Shown: one piece after another, positions 1-11,449 of the stretch
How positions within the stretch are numbered: the stretch's first letter is position 1
Layout of the letters: every line of letters starts with the position of its first letter
Source of the DNA: Streptomyces griseochromogenes
GTDB lineage: Bacteria; Actinomycetota; Actinomycetes; Streptomycetales; Streptomycetaceae
Direction of reading: 5' to 3'
DNA length: 64,000 nucleotides
Assembly: GCF_001542625.1 (NCBI RefSeq)
Contig: NZ_CP016279.1
Span: 8,432,001 to 8,496,000, forward strand
The notes under the pieces: generated by a model
Databases searched by the model: none
Told to the model about the DNA's origin: nothing
What the model saw: only the letters and a program-made list of their open reading frames with translations
Program-made: the position numbers and the translations under genes

Positions 1-113
1 TCGTAGTCCTTGTCGGCCAGGGCGAAGGCGAGCTTCTGGACGTGTGCGATGGCCTCGAGGTGGTTGAGGTTCATCTTCCAGTTGCCCGCCACCAGCGGCG
101 TGCGCGTGCTCAT
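1..113 (-). CDS. tpiA: triosephosphate isomerase, N-terminal fragment
   Basis: Only the first 37 codons are inside the window; the gene continues beyond base 1. The start is ATG at 113. The peptide begins [15 protein letters not shown], and the GNWKMN motif holding the catalytic lysine is diagnostic for TIM, which interconverts dihydroxyacetone phosphate and glyceraldehyde 3-phosphate in cytosolic glycolysis. The start lies 5 bases after the pgk stop, so it is the distal gene of a gap-pgk-tpiA set and is probably translationally coupled to pgk. Confidence 0.93.
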   Translation of the reverse strand, partial: MSTRTPLVAGNWKMNLNHLEAIAHVQKLAFALADKDY

Positions 114-118
114 TGAGG

Positions 119-1330
119 TCAGTCCTCCAGTGCGGCGAGGCCGGGGAGCGTCTTGCCCTCGAGGTATTCGAGGGAGGCGCCGCCACCGGTCGAGATGTGG
201 CCGAATGCGTTCTCGTCGAAACCGAGCGTGCGCACGGCGGCGGCGGAGTCACCGCCGCCGACGACCGTGAAGCCCGGCGATTCGACGAGGGCCTGGGCGA
301 CCGCCTTGGTGCCCTCGGCGTAGTCGGGGTGCTCGAAGACGCCCATCGGACCGTTCCAGAAGACGGTGGCCGCGTCGGCGAGCTTCGAGGCGTACAGCTT
401 GCGGGTCTCCGGACCGATGTCCAGGCCCTCCTGGTCGGCGGGGATCGCGTCCGCGGCGACGGTGGTGGGGTTCGCCGGAGCCTTCGTCTTCAGGTCCGGG
501 AACTCGGGCGACACCAGGACGTCGACCGGGAGCACCAGCTCCACGCCGTTCTTCTCGGCGCGCTCCATGTACTCGGTGACGGCCGGGACCTGGTCCTCCT
601 GGAGGAGGGAGATGCCGACCTCGTAGCCCTTGGCCTTCAGGAAGGTGTAGGCCATGCCGCCGCCGATGAGCAGACGGTCGGCCTTCCCCAGCAGCTCGTC
701 GATGACGGCGAGCTTGTCGGAGACCTTGGCGCCGCCGAGCGCGACGACGTAGGGGCGCTTGACGTCCTCGGTGAGCTTCTTCAGGACGCCGACCTCGGTG
801 GCGATCAGGTAGCCGGCGAAGTGCGGCAGCCGGGCCGGGAGGTCGTACACGGAGGCGTGCCCCCGGTGCACGGCGCCGAAGCCGTCGCCCACGTAGACGT
901 CCGCGAGGCCGGCGAGGGCGTCGGCGAACGCGCCGCGCTCCGCGTCGTCCTTGCTGGTCTCACCCGCGTTGAAACGCAGGTTCTCCAGCAGCGCGACCTC
1001 CCCGTCCCCCAGTGCGGCGACGGTGGCCTTCGCGCTGTCGCCGACCGTGTCGGCGGCGAACGAGACGTTCTTGCCCAGGATTTCACCGAGTCGCTCGGCG
1101 ACGGGGGCGAGGGAGAACTGCGGGTCCGGGGCGCCCTTGGGACGGCCCAGGTGGGAGGCGACGACCACCTTGGCGCCCGCCTCGGCGAGCTTGGCGATGG
1201 TCGGGGCGACGGCGCGGATCCGGCCGTCGTCGGTGATGGTGGCGCCGTCCAAGGGGACGTTGAGGTCGGCGCGGACGAAGACCCGCTGGCCGGCTACGCC
1301 TGCGGCGAGGAGTTCGTCGATCGTCTTCAT
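119..1330 (-). CDS. pgk: phosphoglycerate kinase
   Basis: Cytosolic glycolytic enzyme moving phosphate from 1,3-bisphosphoglycerate to ADP. The protein starts [17 protein letters not shown] and contains the N-domain [10 protein letters not shown] motif near residue 20 and the C-domain glycine-rich GGGDSAAAV nucleotide loop near residue 370. Length 403 residues is normal for the family. An upstream in-frame ATG at 1375 would add 15 residues, but only the ATG at 1330 has a Shine-Dalgarno-like GGGAG about 8 bases upstream, so 1330 is preferred. It sits between gap and tpiA on the same strand. Confidence 0.96.
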   Translation of the reverse strand: MKTIDELLAAGVAGQRVFVRADLNVPLDGATITDDGRIRAVAPTIAKLAEAGAKVVVASHLGRPKGAPDPQFSLAPVAERLGEILGKNVSFAADTVGDSAKATVAALGDGEVALLENLRFNAGETSKDDAERGAFADALAGLADVYVGDGFGAVHRGHASVYDLPARLPHFAGYLIATEVGVLKKLTEDVKRPYVVALGGAKVSDKLAVIDELLGKADRLLIGGGMAYTFLKAKGYEVGISLLQEDQVPAVTEYMERAEKNGVELVLPVDVLVSPEFPDLKTKAPANPTTVAADAIPADQEGLDIGPETRKLYASKLADAATVFWNGPMGVFEHPDYAEGTKAVAQALVESPGFTVVGGGDSAAAVRTLGFDENAFGHISTGGGASLEYLEGKTLPGLAALED

Positions 1331-1394
1331 GAGTGAGGCTCCCGAGGGCTGATGGTGCTCCGTGATCGTAGTCATGGCTGTTCTGTACGTGCGT

Positions 1395-1434
1395 CAGGGC
1401 CCGGGCCGCGCGTCCCTGCGCTGCCCGGGCCCTG
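1395..1434 (-). terminator. inverted repeat between gap and pgk
   Basis: A perfect 12-bp inverted repeat (CAGGGCCCGGGC and its complement) encloses a 16-base loop in the gap-pgk gap. There is no T-tract on either strand, so it may be a partial terminator or an mRNA-stabilising hairpin that lowers pgk-tpiA expression relative to gap. Confidence 0.45.
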
Positions 1435-1463
1435 CACTCACGCTGAGGTGCCTGATACGGCGA

Positions 1464-2549
<1,086 letters not shown>

Positions 2550-2603
2550 CTACCTCTCTGAGGCCCCCGGAGCGGCATCGAGATGCCGCATACACGGGCA
2601 GGC

Positions 2604-2632
2604 GGTCCGTACCGGCCAGTAGGGTACGGACC
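2604..2632. promoter_or_regulatory. 10-bp perfect inverted repeat upstream of gap
   Basis: GGTCCGTACC and GGTACGGACC are separated by 9 bases. It lies in the 319-base region 2472-2790 between the gap start and the M14 peptidase stop, where no gene is seen. It could be an operator upstream of the gap promoter or a weak terminator for the peptidase gene; no T-tract follows it. Confidence 0.4.
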
Positions 2633-2790
2633 ACCCCGGATCGGGAGTCGTTTCGCCGCCCTTTGTTACGTAATGCCGGTGCCCGTTGACGCTCTTTTCA
2701 CTCGTTCGTGAGCGGGTCGGCTCACCTGATGAGGTCCCCTTTCACGCACCGATGAGTGAGGGTCCCGCTCACATGTCGAATACGGCTGTC

Positions 2791-5745
2791 TCATCTGTCG
2801 AACGAGGCGAACGCCTTCTTCAGCAGGGCCGCCCGGTCGGCCGCCGACGGCACCTGTTCCAGGCCGAAGCCGAGCAGCACGGTGTCCTCGGTGGTCACCG
2901 CTCCGTAGGTCTGGAAGAGCGTTCCGGTGCGCTTCCAGTCCTTCAGCACCGCCGGGCTGCCCGCGGGCGGTCCGGCCACCCTCCAGGCACCCAGGGACGT
3001 CTCGAAGCCCTCGGCCTCCTTCACCGCGCCCCCGGCGGCGAGCGAGGTGTCGTCGGCCAGGACACCGTGTCCGCCGGTGCCCGGGTCGGTGATGTAGCTG
3101 ATCGAGACCTCGACGGACTTGCCCGCGTACGCGCTCAGATCGAAGCTCACCTGCCGCCAGCCGCCCGAGCTGCCGGTGAGGCTGTTCCAGGAGCCGGTGG
3201 TGCCGGTCGCGGTGCAGGCGTTGCCGGAGAGCGTGAGGTAGTGCTTCAGCCAGGGGTGCTCGCCGATCAGGAACCCGGACCCGCATTCGGACGGCACGGC
3301 GTTCTTCGTGGCGCCGCCGGCCTCCGGCAGGGTCGTCCAGTCGTCGGCGCCCACGGTGTGGATCTCGACGACCGCGTGGTCGTAGCCGGGCTCGGTGTCC
3401 CACATCAACTGGGTGCGCAGGGCGGGCTTGTCGGCGGCGCTGACACCGGTGAGGTCGATGGTGCGGGTGAGGCGCTTGTAGGCGTCGTCGGTGTGCACGG
3501 CAGCGGCCATGGAGGAGCCGGCGTACGGGCCGTACGGGCTGACGGTCCCGGCGAAGCGGCCCGCGCCCGCGCTCTTGAACTGCGGGTACCTGGCCGCGGG
3601 CAGCTCGTCCGAGGTGACACCGTAGGTGCCGGCCTTGTCGAGCGGGTTGCCCGACGCGTCGCCGAGGGGGCCGCTGTAGCCGCCGAGCGAGCCCGAGCCC
3701 GTGAAGCCGGTGGCCCCCTTGGTCGACGTACGCGAGTACGCGCCGAGGTAGTACTGGCTGAAGTCGTCGGAGGGGGTGCCGTCGCCGAGGTCGACGCTGC
3801 CGCCGGCCAGCTCACCCGCCTCGATCAGCCGCCCGCCCTCGTTGAGGTAGGCGCGCAGCTGGAGCTGGGTGGCGTTGCCCGGGCCCTTCGCGCCCGAGTA
3901 GTGCACGACCGTCCTGAAGTGCCCCAGCACCCCGAGCGCGTCCGGGGCGCCCTGGGTGGCGACGTCCCACACGATCGCCCTGTGCCCGGCCTCCCTCAGC
4001 GCGTCCGCGTACGTCCGCGCCTGCTTGGCGGACGCGCCTTCCTCGGCGACGACGAGGGTGTCGGCCTTCGGCCGCTTCGCGACGGTGTAGGTGAAGTGGG
4101 AGCTGGCGACCTTCCTGCCGCTCCTCGTCTTGCCGGTGAACCACACCTCGACCTTGTCGCCCGGTCCGCCGTCGCGCACCTTGGCCCGGTACTCGTCGAA
4201 GTAGAGGTTGTCCCCTCCGCCGTAGGTCTCGCCGCCCTTCCAGGGCCGCAGGGCCTGGTCGAGCGTACGGCCGCCGTTCACGCGGTACTTGAGTTCCTTG
4301 TCGCGCACCGCCTTGCGGACGACCACGGACACCTGCTGGCCGGCGCCGCGGGAGTACGACGTGGGGAACGCGGCCGGCGTGAAGTCGGCGGCGCTCAGAC
4401 CGACCGAGGAGACCGGCCGGTCGGGGTGGGCGGCGGTCTCGGCGACGGAGAGCGCGAACGGGACGTTCTTCTCGAACTCCCGCTGGATCAGCTTCTCGTC
4501 GTCGGGGAAGTTGAAGACCGACTGGCAGTCGTCGGGGTTCCAGGCGTCGTTCGGGTCGACGTCGGACGCGGTCTCGCAGGTCGACATCTCGGGGGTGAAC
4601 ATCGCCATGCCGTCGACGTTCGAGGCGTGTCCGTCCGCCTCGCCGTTGGTCGTGTACAGCTCCGAGGAGACCTGCGACCGGTATCCGGGGATGGCCGGAC
4701 GGTCGGGGGTGCCGGCGAGCGCCTTGTAGAGGACGTCGTCCGGGGTGGGGGTGGCGACCTGCCAGCCGACGCCGTAGAGGAGGAGTTCGGCGGCGGAGTG
4801 GTAGTTGACGCCGTACGCGAACCCGACGCGCTTCTCGAAGGCGTCGAGGGCCCTGGTCTCGGGCTCGGACTCGGGACTCGCGCCGCGGTAGGTCTCGCTG
4901 GTCGGGTTGGGGGACGACCCCTCGTCGTCGTAGCCCCACTTGTAGGCGAAGTTGCGGTTGAGGTCGACGCCGTCACCCGTACTGATGACGCCGTCGCCGT
5001 TGACGTCGCGGAGATTCTTGCGCCACAGGCGGGCGGCGGAGTTCTTGAAGGTGTAGTCGTAGCCGTCGGGGTTGGCCGACAGGACGAACCACAGCTCGGT
5101 GGAGTCGACGATCTTCTTGATGCGCCGGTCCGTCCGGTAACGGTCCAGGTAGTAGTGCATCAGACGCCGGGTCATCTCCGGCGTGATCCACTCGCGCGCG
5201 TGCTGGTTGGACATGTACAGCACGGCGGGCTTGGAGCCGTCCTTCGACTTCTTCGCGTTCCCGGTCAGTTTGAGCGCGAGGATGTCCTGGCCGTTGACGG
5301 TCCTGCCGATGGACTCGACCTTGGCGAGGCCGGGATGGGCCTCAGCGGTCCGGAGGATCTCCTCCTTGAGGCCGCCGCTTCCGCTGTAGGGCCGGAACAC
5401 CCCCTGGGAGGCGCCCTGCACGTGCGCCGCCGCCTTGGCCGAGAGGGTGTGCTCGGTGAGGGCGACGCCCTGTTTCCTCAGCTTTCGGGCCTGCTGGTCG
5501 GTGAGGTAGACCTCGACGGTGGCCTTCCCCTTCCCGGCCACCTGCTCACCGAGTTCGTTGCCGTCCTGTCCGGCCTTGAGGAGCAGGGGAACCTGCTGCC
5601 GGGTGACTTCGGCGCGGAAGACCTTGACCTCGTCGGGGCCGGGCCCCGGGGAACTCCCGTTCTGTGCCTGGGCGATGGGTGCAAGGCTCGCCCCGCCGAG
5701 CAGGAGCGCGCCGACAGCGAGGATCGATCTCGCTCTGTGTCTCAT
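2791..5745 (-). CDS. secreted M14 zinc carboxypeptidase, multidomain
   Basis: 984-residue exported metallopeptidase. A Sec signal peptide spans about residues 1-27 (positively charged start, hydrophobic LAVGALLLGG, cut after AQA). The M14 domain covers about residues 115-420: zinc ligands HARE (H182, E185) and H316 in VNYHS, and the catalytic-type glutamate E386 in FTPEMST. A calcium-binding-like DVNGDG stretch is near 248. The long C-terminal part contains beta-rich sequence resembling immune-inhibitor-A accessory domains. Start ATG 5745 follows a G-rich ribosome site. It is monocistronic by layout. It probably trims C-terminal residues from extracellular peptides; the substrate is not visible. 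Confidence 0.9.
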   Translation of the reverse strand: MRHRARSILAVGALLLGGASLAPIAQAQNGSSPGPGPDEVKVFRAEVTRQQVPLLLKAGQDGNELGEQVAGKGKATVEVYLTDQQARKLRKQGVALTEHTLSAKAAAHVQGASQGVFRPYSGSGGLKEEILRTAEAHPGLAKVESIGRTVNGQDILALKLTGNAKKSKDGSKPAVLYMSNQHAREWITPEMTRRLMHYYLDRYRTDRRIKKIVDSTELWFVLSANPDGYDYTFKNSAARLWRKNLRDVNGDGVISTGDGVDLNRNFAYKWGYDDEGSSPNPTSETYRGASPESEPETRALDAFEKRVGFAYGVNYHSAAELLLYGVGWQVATPTPDDVLYKALAGTPDRPAIPGYRSQVSSELYTTNGEADGHASNVDGMAMFTPEMSTCETASDVDPNDAWNPDDCQSVFNFPDDEKLIQREFEKNVPFALSVAETAAHPDRPVSSVGLSAADFTPAAFPTSYSRGAGQQVSVVVRKAVRDKELKYRVNGGRTLDQALRPWKGGETYGGGDNLYFDEYRAKVRDGGPGDKVEVWFTGKTRSGRKVASSHFTYTVAKRPKADTLVVAEEGASAKQARTYADALREAGHRAIVWDVATQGAPDALGVLGHFRTVVHYSGAKGPGNATQLQLRAYLNEGGRLIEAGELAGGSVDLGDGTPSDDFSQYYLGAYSRTSTKGATGFTGSGSLGGYSGPLGDASGNPLDKAGTYGVTSDELPAARYPQFKSAGAGRFAGTVSPYGPYAGSSMAAAVHTDDAYKRLTRTIDLTGVSAADKPALRTQLMWDTEPGYDHAVVEIHTVGADDWTTLPEAGGATKNAVPSECGSGFLIGEHPWLKHYLTLSGNACTATGTTGSWNSLTGSSGGWRQVSFDLSAYAGKSVEVSISYITDPGTGGHGVLADDTSLAAGGAVKEAEGFETSLGAWRVAGPPAGSPAVLKDWKRTGTLFQTYGAVTTEDTVLLGFGLEQVPSAADRAALLKKAFASFDR

Positions 5746-5841
5746 GAACCCCCCTAGCGGTGGTCCGCCACAACGGCGAACAGGTTGCCAGGCTCATGTC
5801 ACTCGATGATCGAGTCAAGGGCGCCTCATGGACACGCAAAC

Positions 5842-5878
5842 GCCGGTGCCGACCACCCGGATGGGCGTCGGCACCGGC
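5842..5878 (-). terminator. hairpin downstream of whiA
   Basis: GCCGGTGCCGA and its exact complement (11 bp) flank a 15-base loop just past the whiA stop; a short T-run follows on the minus strand. It probably ends the uvrC-rapZ-yvcK-whiA transcript. Confidence 0.55.
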
Positions 5879-5899
5879 ACATCGGGTACGGCAACCGGG

Positions 5900-6889
5900 T
5901 CAGCCCGCCAGGTTGTCCGCCAGCTCCTCGCTGAGGTTGGCCTCCGTGCCCGGGATGCCGAGGTCGGAGGCGCGCTTGTCGGCCATCGCCAGCAGCCGGC
6001 GGATCCGGCCCGCGACCGCGTCCTTGGTGAGCGGCGGGTCGGCGAGCGCGCCCAGCTCCTCCAGGGAGGCCTGTTTGTGCTCCATACGCAGGCGCCCGGC
6101 GGCCGCGAGGTGATCGGGCACCTCCTCGCCGAGGATCTCCAGGGCCCGCTGGACCCGGGCACCGGCGGCCACGGCGGCGCGGGCCGAGCGGCGCAGGTTG
6201 GCGTCGTCGAAGTTGGCCAGCCGGTTGGCGGTGGCCCGCACCTCGCGGCGCATCCGGCGCTCTTCCCAGGCCAGCACGGACTCGTGCGCACCGAGGCGGG
6301 TGAGCAGGGCGCCGATCGCGTCACCGTCGCGGACGACCACCCGGTCCACCCCGCGCACCTCGCGGGCCTTCGCGGCGATGGACAGCCTGCGGGCGGCGCC
6401 GACCAGGGCGAGCGCGGCCTCCGGCCCCGGGCAGGTGACCTCCAGGGAGGAGGAGCGGCCGGGCTCGGTCAGCGAGCCGTGCGCCAGGAAGGCCCCGCGC
6501 CAGGCCGCCTCCGCGTCACAGGTGGCCCCGGAGACCACCTGCGGGGGCAGCCCGCGGATCGGACGGCCCCGGCCGTCCACCAGACCCGTCTGGCGGGCCA
6601 GCTGGTCGCCGCCCGCGACCACCCGCACCACGTACCGCGAGCCACGGCGCAGCCCGCCGGGCGCCATCACGATCAGCTCCGAACTGTGGCCGAAGATCTC
6701 CAGGATGTCCCGCTTGAGCCGGCGGGCCGCCATGGCCGTGTCCAGCTCCGCCTCGATCACGATGCGCCCGCTCACCAGGTGAAGGCCGCCGGCGAACCGC
6801 AGAATGGCGGAAACCTCCGCCTTCCTGCAGCAGGTCCGGGTGACGGGGAGCCGGGAGATCTCGTCCTTCACCGCTGCCGTCATCGCCAT
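5900..6889 (-). CDS. whiA: sporulation transcription regulator WhiA
   Basis: 329-residue DNA-binding regulator which, with WhiB, controls the switch to sporulation septation in Streptomyces. The N-terminal two-thirds is the degenerate LAGLIDADG homing-endonuclease-like domain ([18 protein letters not shown] near residue 28), and the C-terminal third is the WhiA helix-turn-helix (around residues 235-310). Two in-frame starts exist: ATG 6889 gives [10 protein letters not shown], and ATG 6883 overlaps the yvcK stop as ATGA. The longer form matches my recollection of the family. It is the last gene of the overlapping operon with rapZ and yvcK, a conserved arrangement in actinobacteria and Firmicutes. 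Confidence 0.97.
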   Translation of the reverse strand: MAMTAAVKDEISRLPVTRTCCRKAEVSAILRFAGGLHLVSGRIVIEAELDTAMAARRLKRDILEIFGHSSELIVMAPGGLRRGSRYVVRVVAGGDQLARQTGLVDGRGRPIRGLPPQVVSGATCDAEAAWRGAFLAHGSLTEPGRSSSLEVTCPGPEAALALVGAARRLSIAAKAREVRGVDRVVVRDGDAIGALLTRLGAHESVLAWEERRMRREVRATANRLANFDDANLRRSARAAVAAGARVQRALEILGEEVPDHLAAAGRLRMEHKQASLEELGALADPPLTKDAVAGRIRRLLAMADKRASDLGIPGTEANLSEELADNLAG

Positions 6890-7974
6890 GGGCCGATCCT
6901 TCCATGCATCCGAAAAATACGGTCGTACGCGGCGGCCAGGAGCTCCGGGTCGTGCCGGGGGCTCCCGTCGGTCCGGGCCACCTGCGCCAGCTCGACCGCG
7001 GCTCCCAGCCGCTTGGCGGCCTCGGTGAGCGAGTCGCGGTCGGGCACCGCGGCCTCGTCGGCCAGCACCACGTCCAGGGCGAGTTTAGGGGCGTGTCGCC
7101 CCAAAACCTCCAAATGACGCTGCGGGGAGAAGCCCTCGGTTTCTCCGGGCTGCGGGGCGAGGTTCAAGGACAGCACGCGGCGCGCCTTGGTCTCCGTGAG
7201 AGCGTCCAGCAGCTCGGGCACCAGCAGGTGCGGGATGACCGAGGAGAACCAGGAGCCCGGGCCGAGCACCACCCAGTCCGCGTCCAGCACCGCCGCGACG
7301 GCCTCCGGGACGGCGGGCGGGTCGTGCGGCACCAGGTGCACGGACTGCACCTCGCCGGGCGTGAGGGCGACGGTCGCCTGCCCGCACACGGTGTCCACCT
7401 CGTCGGGCCGGGCCGGGTCGTGCCCCTTGACCAGGGCCTGCAGCTCCAGCGGCACGGCGGACATGGGCAGCACGCGCCCGTGCGCGCCGAGCAGCTTGCC
7501 GACCAGGTCCAGGGCCTGCACATGATCGCCGAGCTGCTCCCAGAGAGCGACGATCAGCAGATTGCCGACCGCGTGCTCGTGCAGGTCGCCCTGGGACTGG
7601 AAGCGGTGCTGGATGACCCGGGCCCAGGTCTGGCCCCAGTCGTCGTCGCCGCACAGCGCAGCGAGGGCCTTGCGCAGATCACCTGGCGGCAGCACGCCCA
7701 GCTCGTCGCGCAGGCGCCCGCTGGATCCGCCGTCGTCGGCCACCGTGACGACGGCGGTCAGGTCGCCGGTGATCCGGCGCAGCGCGGCGAGCGAGGCGGA
7801 CAGGCCCATGCCGCCGCCGAGGGCGACGACCTTGGGCTGGGCGCCGCGCCGGCGGGCCCGGCCGCCCCGCGCCTCGGCGATCCGGCCCGCCCGGACCTCC
7901 GCCGCGGTGCGGCCCGAACGGCCCTCGGGCACCACCCGGCGCAGCCTGCTCAGCCGCGGTGTACGTTCCGTCAT
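6880..7974 (-). CDS. yvcK: YvcK/CofD-like gluconeogenesis factor
   Basis: 364 residues. After a basic N-terminal extension of about 45 residues, the Rossmann core starts [19 protein letters not shown] and continues with the family motif [12 protein letters not shown]. YvcK proteins are UDP-sugar-binding factors linked to cell-wall precursor supply and growth on gluconeogenic carbon. The ATG at 7974 overlaps the rapZ stop by 4 bases (ATGA), and its own end overlaps whiA, implying translational coupling along the operon. Confidence 0.95.
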   Translation of the reverse strand: MTERTPRLSRLRRVVPEGRSGRTAAEVRAGRIAEARGGRARRRGAQPKVVALGGGMGLSASLAALRRITGDLTAVVTVADDGGSSGRLRDELGVLPPGDLRKALAALCGDDDWGQTWARVIQHRFQSQGDLHEHAVGNLLIVALWEQLGDHVQALDLVGKLLGAHGRVLPMSAVPLELQALVKGHDPARPDEVDTVCGQATVALTPGEVQSVHLVPHDPPAVPEAVAAVLDADWVVLGPGSWFSSVIPHLLVPELLDALTETKARRVLSLNLAPQPGETEGFSPQRHLEVLGRHAPKLALDVVLADEAAVPDRDSLTEAAKRLGAAVELAQVARTDGSPRHDPELLAAAYDRIFRMHGRIGPWR

Positions 7975-8957
7975 TCCCGTCCCATGTCCCGGTGTACGAC
8001 CACCGTCTCCACGCCCTCGGCCGCGAGACGCGCGGCGAGCTTCTCCGACACGGCCACCGAGCGGTGCTTGCCGCCGGTGCAGCCGATGGCGATCGTCACA
8101 TAGCGCTTGCCCTCGCGCCGGTACCCGGTCGCGATCAGCCGCAGCAGCTCGGCGTACCGGTCGAGGAACTCCTTGGCGCCGGGCTGGTTGAAGACATAGG
8201 CGGACACCTCCTCGTTGAGGCCGGTGAACGGGCGCAGCTCCGGGACCCAGTGCGGATTGGGCAGGAACCGCATGTCCGCGACCAGGTCGGCGTCGACCGG
8301 GAGGCCGTACTTGAAGCCGAAGGACATCACGGTGGCCCGCAGCTCGGGCTCTTCCTCGCCGGCGAACTGCGCGTCCATCTTGGCGCGCAGCTCGTGCACG
8401 TTGAGGCTGGAGGTGTCGATCACCAGGTCGGCGTCGCCGCGCAGCTCGCGCAGCAGCTCACGCTCGGCGGCGATGCCGTCGACGATCCGGCCGTCGCCCT
8501 GGAGGGGGTGCGGACGGCGCACCGACTCGAAGCGGCGCACCAGGGCCTCGTCGGAGGACTCCAGGAAGACGATCCGCCGGGTCACGTTCCGGGTGGCGAG
8601 GTCGGCGAGGGATTCACGCAGATTGTCGAAGAAACGCCGGCCGCGTACGTCGACGACGACCGCGATCCGCGCCACGTTGCCCTGGGAGCGGGCACCGAGC
8701 TCCACCATGGTGGGGATCAGGGCGGGCGGGAGGTTGTCCACGACGAACCAGCCGAGGTCCTCCAGACACTTCGCGGCCGTCGACCGGCCCGCTCCCGACA
8801 TGCCGGAGATGATCACCAGCTCGGGGATGGCCGCTTCGGGGGCCCCGGCCGGTGTGACGTCCGTACTCACCTGTGCTCCGTTGTCCTGGACCGCCTCTGG
8901 CGGCTCGGCGGCCGTCTGATCTCGGTCCGCTGTGGGCTGTGCGTCGTGCTCGGTCAT
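7971..8957 (-). CDS. rapZ: RapZ/YvcJ nucleotide-binding adapter
   Basis: 328-residue P-loop protein. The Walker A-type GMSGAGRST is near residue 53, and the RapZ C-terminal motif [14 protein letters not shown] is near residue 295. A low-complexity acidic extension of about 40 residues precedes the P-loop. RapZ in E. coli steers RNase E to a small RNA that controls glucosamine-6-phosphate synthase; the actinobacterial role is less defined. It overlaps uvrC upstream and yvcK downstream by 4 bases each. Confidence 0.95.
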   Translation of the reverse strand: MTEHDAQPTADRDQTAAEPPEAVQDNGAQVSTDVTPAGAPEAAIPELVIISGMSGAGRSTAAKCLEDLGWFVVDNLPPALIPTMVELGARSQGNVARIAVVVDVRGRRFFDNLRESLADLATRNVTRRIVFLESSDEALVRRFESVRRPHPLQGDGRIVDGIAAERELLRELRGDADLVIDTSSLNVHELRAKMDAQFAGEEEPELRATVMSFGFKYGLPVDADLVADMRFLPNPHWVPELRPFTGLNEEVSAYVFNQPGAKEFLDRYAELLRLIATGYRREGKRYVTIAIGCTGGKHRSVAVSEKLAARLAAEGVETVVVHRDMGRE

Positions 8958-11020
8958 GTCTCCTGCCCCCGTCGTTCGTCCGGGAGGCCCGCGGTTACGG
9001 GCTCCCCCGAGGAACCCCCCGTCGTATCGGGTTCCTCGTCATCAATGATCTCTCCGGTCGCCGTGTTCACGGCGGGTGCGGCCGGGGCCGCCCGGGCGAG
9101 CGCCGCGGCGATCGTCTCGGCCGTCTTTCGGCCTATGCCGGGCACCTGCTGGATCTGTTCGATTGTGGCGGACCGCAGCTTCTTCACCGAGCCGAAATGC
9201 TTGATGAGCGCCTGTTTGCGTGTCTCGCCGAGGCCGGGCACCTCGTCCAGGGGGCCGGAACGGAAGCGCTTGGCGCGTTTGGTGCGCTGATAGGTGATCG
9301 CGAAGCGGTGGGCTTCGTCGCGGACGCGCTGGAGCAGATAGAGGCCCTCGCTGGTGCGGGGCAGAACCACCGGGTCGTCCTCGCCGGGCACCCAGACCTC
9401 CTCCAGGCGCTTGGCGAGACCACAGACGGCGATGTCGTCGATGCCGAGCTCGTCCAGCGCCCCCCGGGCCGCCGCGACCTGCGGCTGACCGCCGTCGACC
9501 ACGACGAGCTGAGGCGGATAGGCGAACTTCCTGGGGCGGCCCTCGTCGTCCTTGAGGGCGCCGGTGAGGGGGTCTCCGTCGGTGAGCGCGTTCTCGCCTT
9601 CGGTCCACTCCCCCGTCTTCTCCTTCTCGGCGAGATAGCGCCTGAAGCGGCGGGTGATCACCTCGTGCATGGAGCGGACGTCGTCCTGGCCGACGAAGCC
9701 CTTGATCTGGAAGCGGCGGTACTCGCTCTTGCGCTGCAGGCCGTCCTCGAAGACGACCATGGAGGCCACCACGTCGTCGCCCTGCAGATGGGAGATGTCG
9801 TAGCACTCGATCCGCAGCGGGGCGCTGTCCAGGTCGAGGGCCTCGGCGATCTCCTCCAGGGCCCGCGAGCGCGTCGTCAGGTCGGAGGCGCGCTTGGTCT
9901 TGTGCAGGGCGAGCGCCTGCTGGGCGTTGCGCTGCACGGTCTCCATGAGCGCCTTCTTGTCGCCGCGCTGCGGGATGCGCAGCGACACGTTCGACCCGCG
10001 GCGGCCGGTCAGCCACTCCTGGACCGGTCCGACCGGCTCGGGCAGCGCCGGGACCAGGACCTCCTTGGGGACGGCATCGCCCGTCTCCTCGCCGTACAGC
10101 TGCTGCAGCGCGTGCTCGACGAGGGCGGAGGTCGTGACCTCCTCGACCTTGTCGGTCACCCAGCCGCGCTGGCCGCGCACCCGGCCGCCGCGCACGTGGA
10201 AGATCTGGACGGCCGCCTCCAGCTCGTCCTCCGCGACGGCGATGAGGTCGGCGTCGGTCGCGTCCGCGAGCACGACCGCGTTCTTCTCCATGGCCTTCTT
10301 CAGGGCCTCGATGTCGTCGCGCAGGCGGGCCGCCCGCTCGTACTCCATCTCCTCGGCCGCCTCCATCATCTGCTTCTCCAGACGGCGGAGGTAGGTGCCG
10401 GTGCGGCCCGCCATGAAGTCGCAGAACTCCTCGGCCAGCTCACGGTGGTCCTCGGGGGCGATCCGGCCGACACAGGGGGCCGAGCACTTGCCGATGTAAC
10501 CGAGCAGGCACGGGCGGCCGGTGCGGGTGGCGTTCTTGAAGACGCCGGCCGAGCAGGTGCGCACCGGGAAGACCCGCAGCAGCAGGTCCACGGTGTCCCG
10601 GATGGCCCATGCGTGGCCGTACGGTCCGAAGTACCTGACGCCCTTCTTCTTGTGACCGCGCATCACCTGCACGCGCGGGAACTCCTCGTTCATCGTCACC
10701 GCGAGGTACGGGTAGCTCTTGTCGTCGCGGTATTTGACGTTGAAGCGGGGGTCGTACTCCTTGATCCAGGAGTACTCCAGCTGCAGTGCCTCGACCTCCG
10801 TGGACACCACGGTCCACTCCACGGACGCGGCGGTGGTCACCATCGTCCGGGTACGCGGGTGCAGGTTCGCCAGGTCCTGGAAGTAGTTCGCCAGGCGCTG
10901 GCGCAGGCTTTTCGCCTTTCCGACGTAGATCACCCGGCGGTGCTCGTCACGGAACCTGTACACCCCCGGGGAGTCCGGGATCTCACCCGGCCTGGGGCGG
11001 TAGCTGGAGGGGTCGGCCAT
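8954..11020 (-). CDS. uvrC: excinuclease ABC subunit C
   Basis: 688-residue dual-incision nuclease of nucleotide excision repair. The GIY-YIG domain is at about residues 17-95 (SPGVYRF, VIYVGKA). A UVR/UvrB-binding helix pair follows around 210-240 ([16 protein letters not shown]), then the RNase H-like endonuclease domain around 390-550 and tandem helix-hairpin-helix motifs near 600-655 ([24 protein letters not shown]). The ATG at 11020 sits exactly 7 bases after a TAGGGT -10 box, so the mRNA is probably leaderless. It is first gene of the operon with rapZ, yvcK and whiA. Confidence 0.97.
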   Translation of the reverse strand: MADPSSYRPRPGEIPDSPGVYRFRDEHRRVIYVGKAKSLRQRLANYFQDLANLHPRTRTMVTTAASVEWTVVSTEVEALQLEYSWIKEYDPRFNVKYRDDKSYPYLAVTMNEEFPRVQVMRGHKKKGVRYFGPYGHAWAIRDTVDLLLRVFPVRTCSAGVFKNATRTGRPCLLGYIGKCSAPCVGRIAPEDHRELAEEFCDFMAGRTGTYLRRLEKQMMEAAEEMEYERAARLRDDIEALKKAMEKNAVVLADATDADLIAVAEDELEAAVQIFHVRGGRVRGQRGWVTDKVEEVTTSALVEHALQQLYGEETGDAVPKEVLVPALPEPVGPVQEWLTGRRGSNVSLRIPQRGDKKALMETVQRNAQQALALHKTKRASDLTTRSRALEEIAEALDLDSAPLRIECYDISHLQGDDVVASMVVFEDGLQRKSEYRRFQIKGFVGQDDVRSMHEVITRRFRRYLAEKEKTGEWTEGENALTDGDPLTGALKDDEGRPRKFAYPPQLVVVDGGQPQVAAARGALDELGIDDIAVCGLAKRLEEVWVPGEDDPVVLPRTSEGLYLLQRVRDEAHRFAITYQRTKRAKRFRSGPLDEVPGLGETRKQALIKHFGSVKKLRSATIEQIQQVPGIGRKTAETIAAALARAAPAAPAVNTATGEIIDDEEPDTTGGSSGEPVTAGLPDERRGQET

Positions 11021-11027
11021 GTCTCAC

Positions 11028-11050
11028 ACCCTACTGGCGAGCACCGACAC
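11028..11050 (-). promoter_or_regulatory. DNA-damage (RecA-NDp/PafBC-type) promoter of uvrC
   Basis: On the minus strand: GTGTCGGTG, 8 bases, TAGGGT, then 7 bases to the uvrC ATG. This matches the actinobacterial consensus TTGTCRGTG-N8-TANNNT except for the first base. Confidence 0.75.
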
Positions 11051-11449
11051 CGCGTCGGGCCTGTGGACAACGCCCACGGACGGCCGTCCGGGCGGCGCCC
11101 ACCGGTGCGGTCGCCTCGCCTCCCGGACCCCTGAGGCGGCATTCAGGCCATGCCGCACCCCTGCGGACCCGTCCCCCGGCGCACCCGGGCACGCGCGCCC
11201 GGGGCCAGGGGCGGCCCCGGCACCCGCTCGGGGGTCGCGGCTCGGCCAGGAGCGCGCAGTGACCGGTCCGAGGTGTTGTCGGGGCCTGGTCAACACGCTT
11301 CAATGCGGGGGAACTCGGGGCCGTGCACGCCGGAGTACACACCCGGCGACGCATGCACGGGCGCCAACCGCGCCCACGGGGGTGGCCCCGCACATCCGCT
11401 CCAGCGGTCTGACCAGCCGCCGTGACAACTCAGAGAAAGGCCCCTGTGC
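11051..11449. other. intergenic region between uvrC and HTH gene
   Basis: About 400 bases without a credible gene. It is very GC-rich with short local inverted repeats. The last 20 bases hold AGAAAGG, the likely ribosome site for the gene at 11450. Nothing else was recognised. Confidence 0.5.

Noticed and set aside
2686..5757. Very long open frame on the plus strand opposite the M14 peptidase (also long frames opposite uvrA, uvrB and pgk)
   Set aside because: These are GC-bias shadows: low-complexity Arg/Gly/Val composition, no domains, and perfect opposition to well-supported genes.
11150..11430. Small proteins in the uvrC-HTH gap
   Set aside because: Frames are Arg/Pro/Gly-rich with no ribosome site; composition fits non-coding GC-rich DNA.
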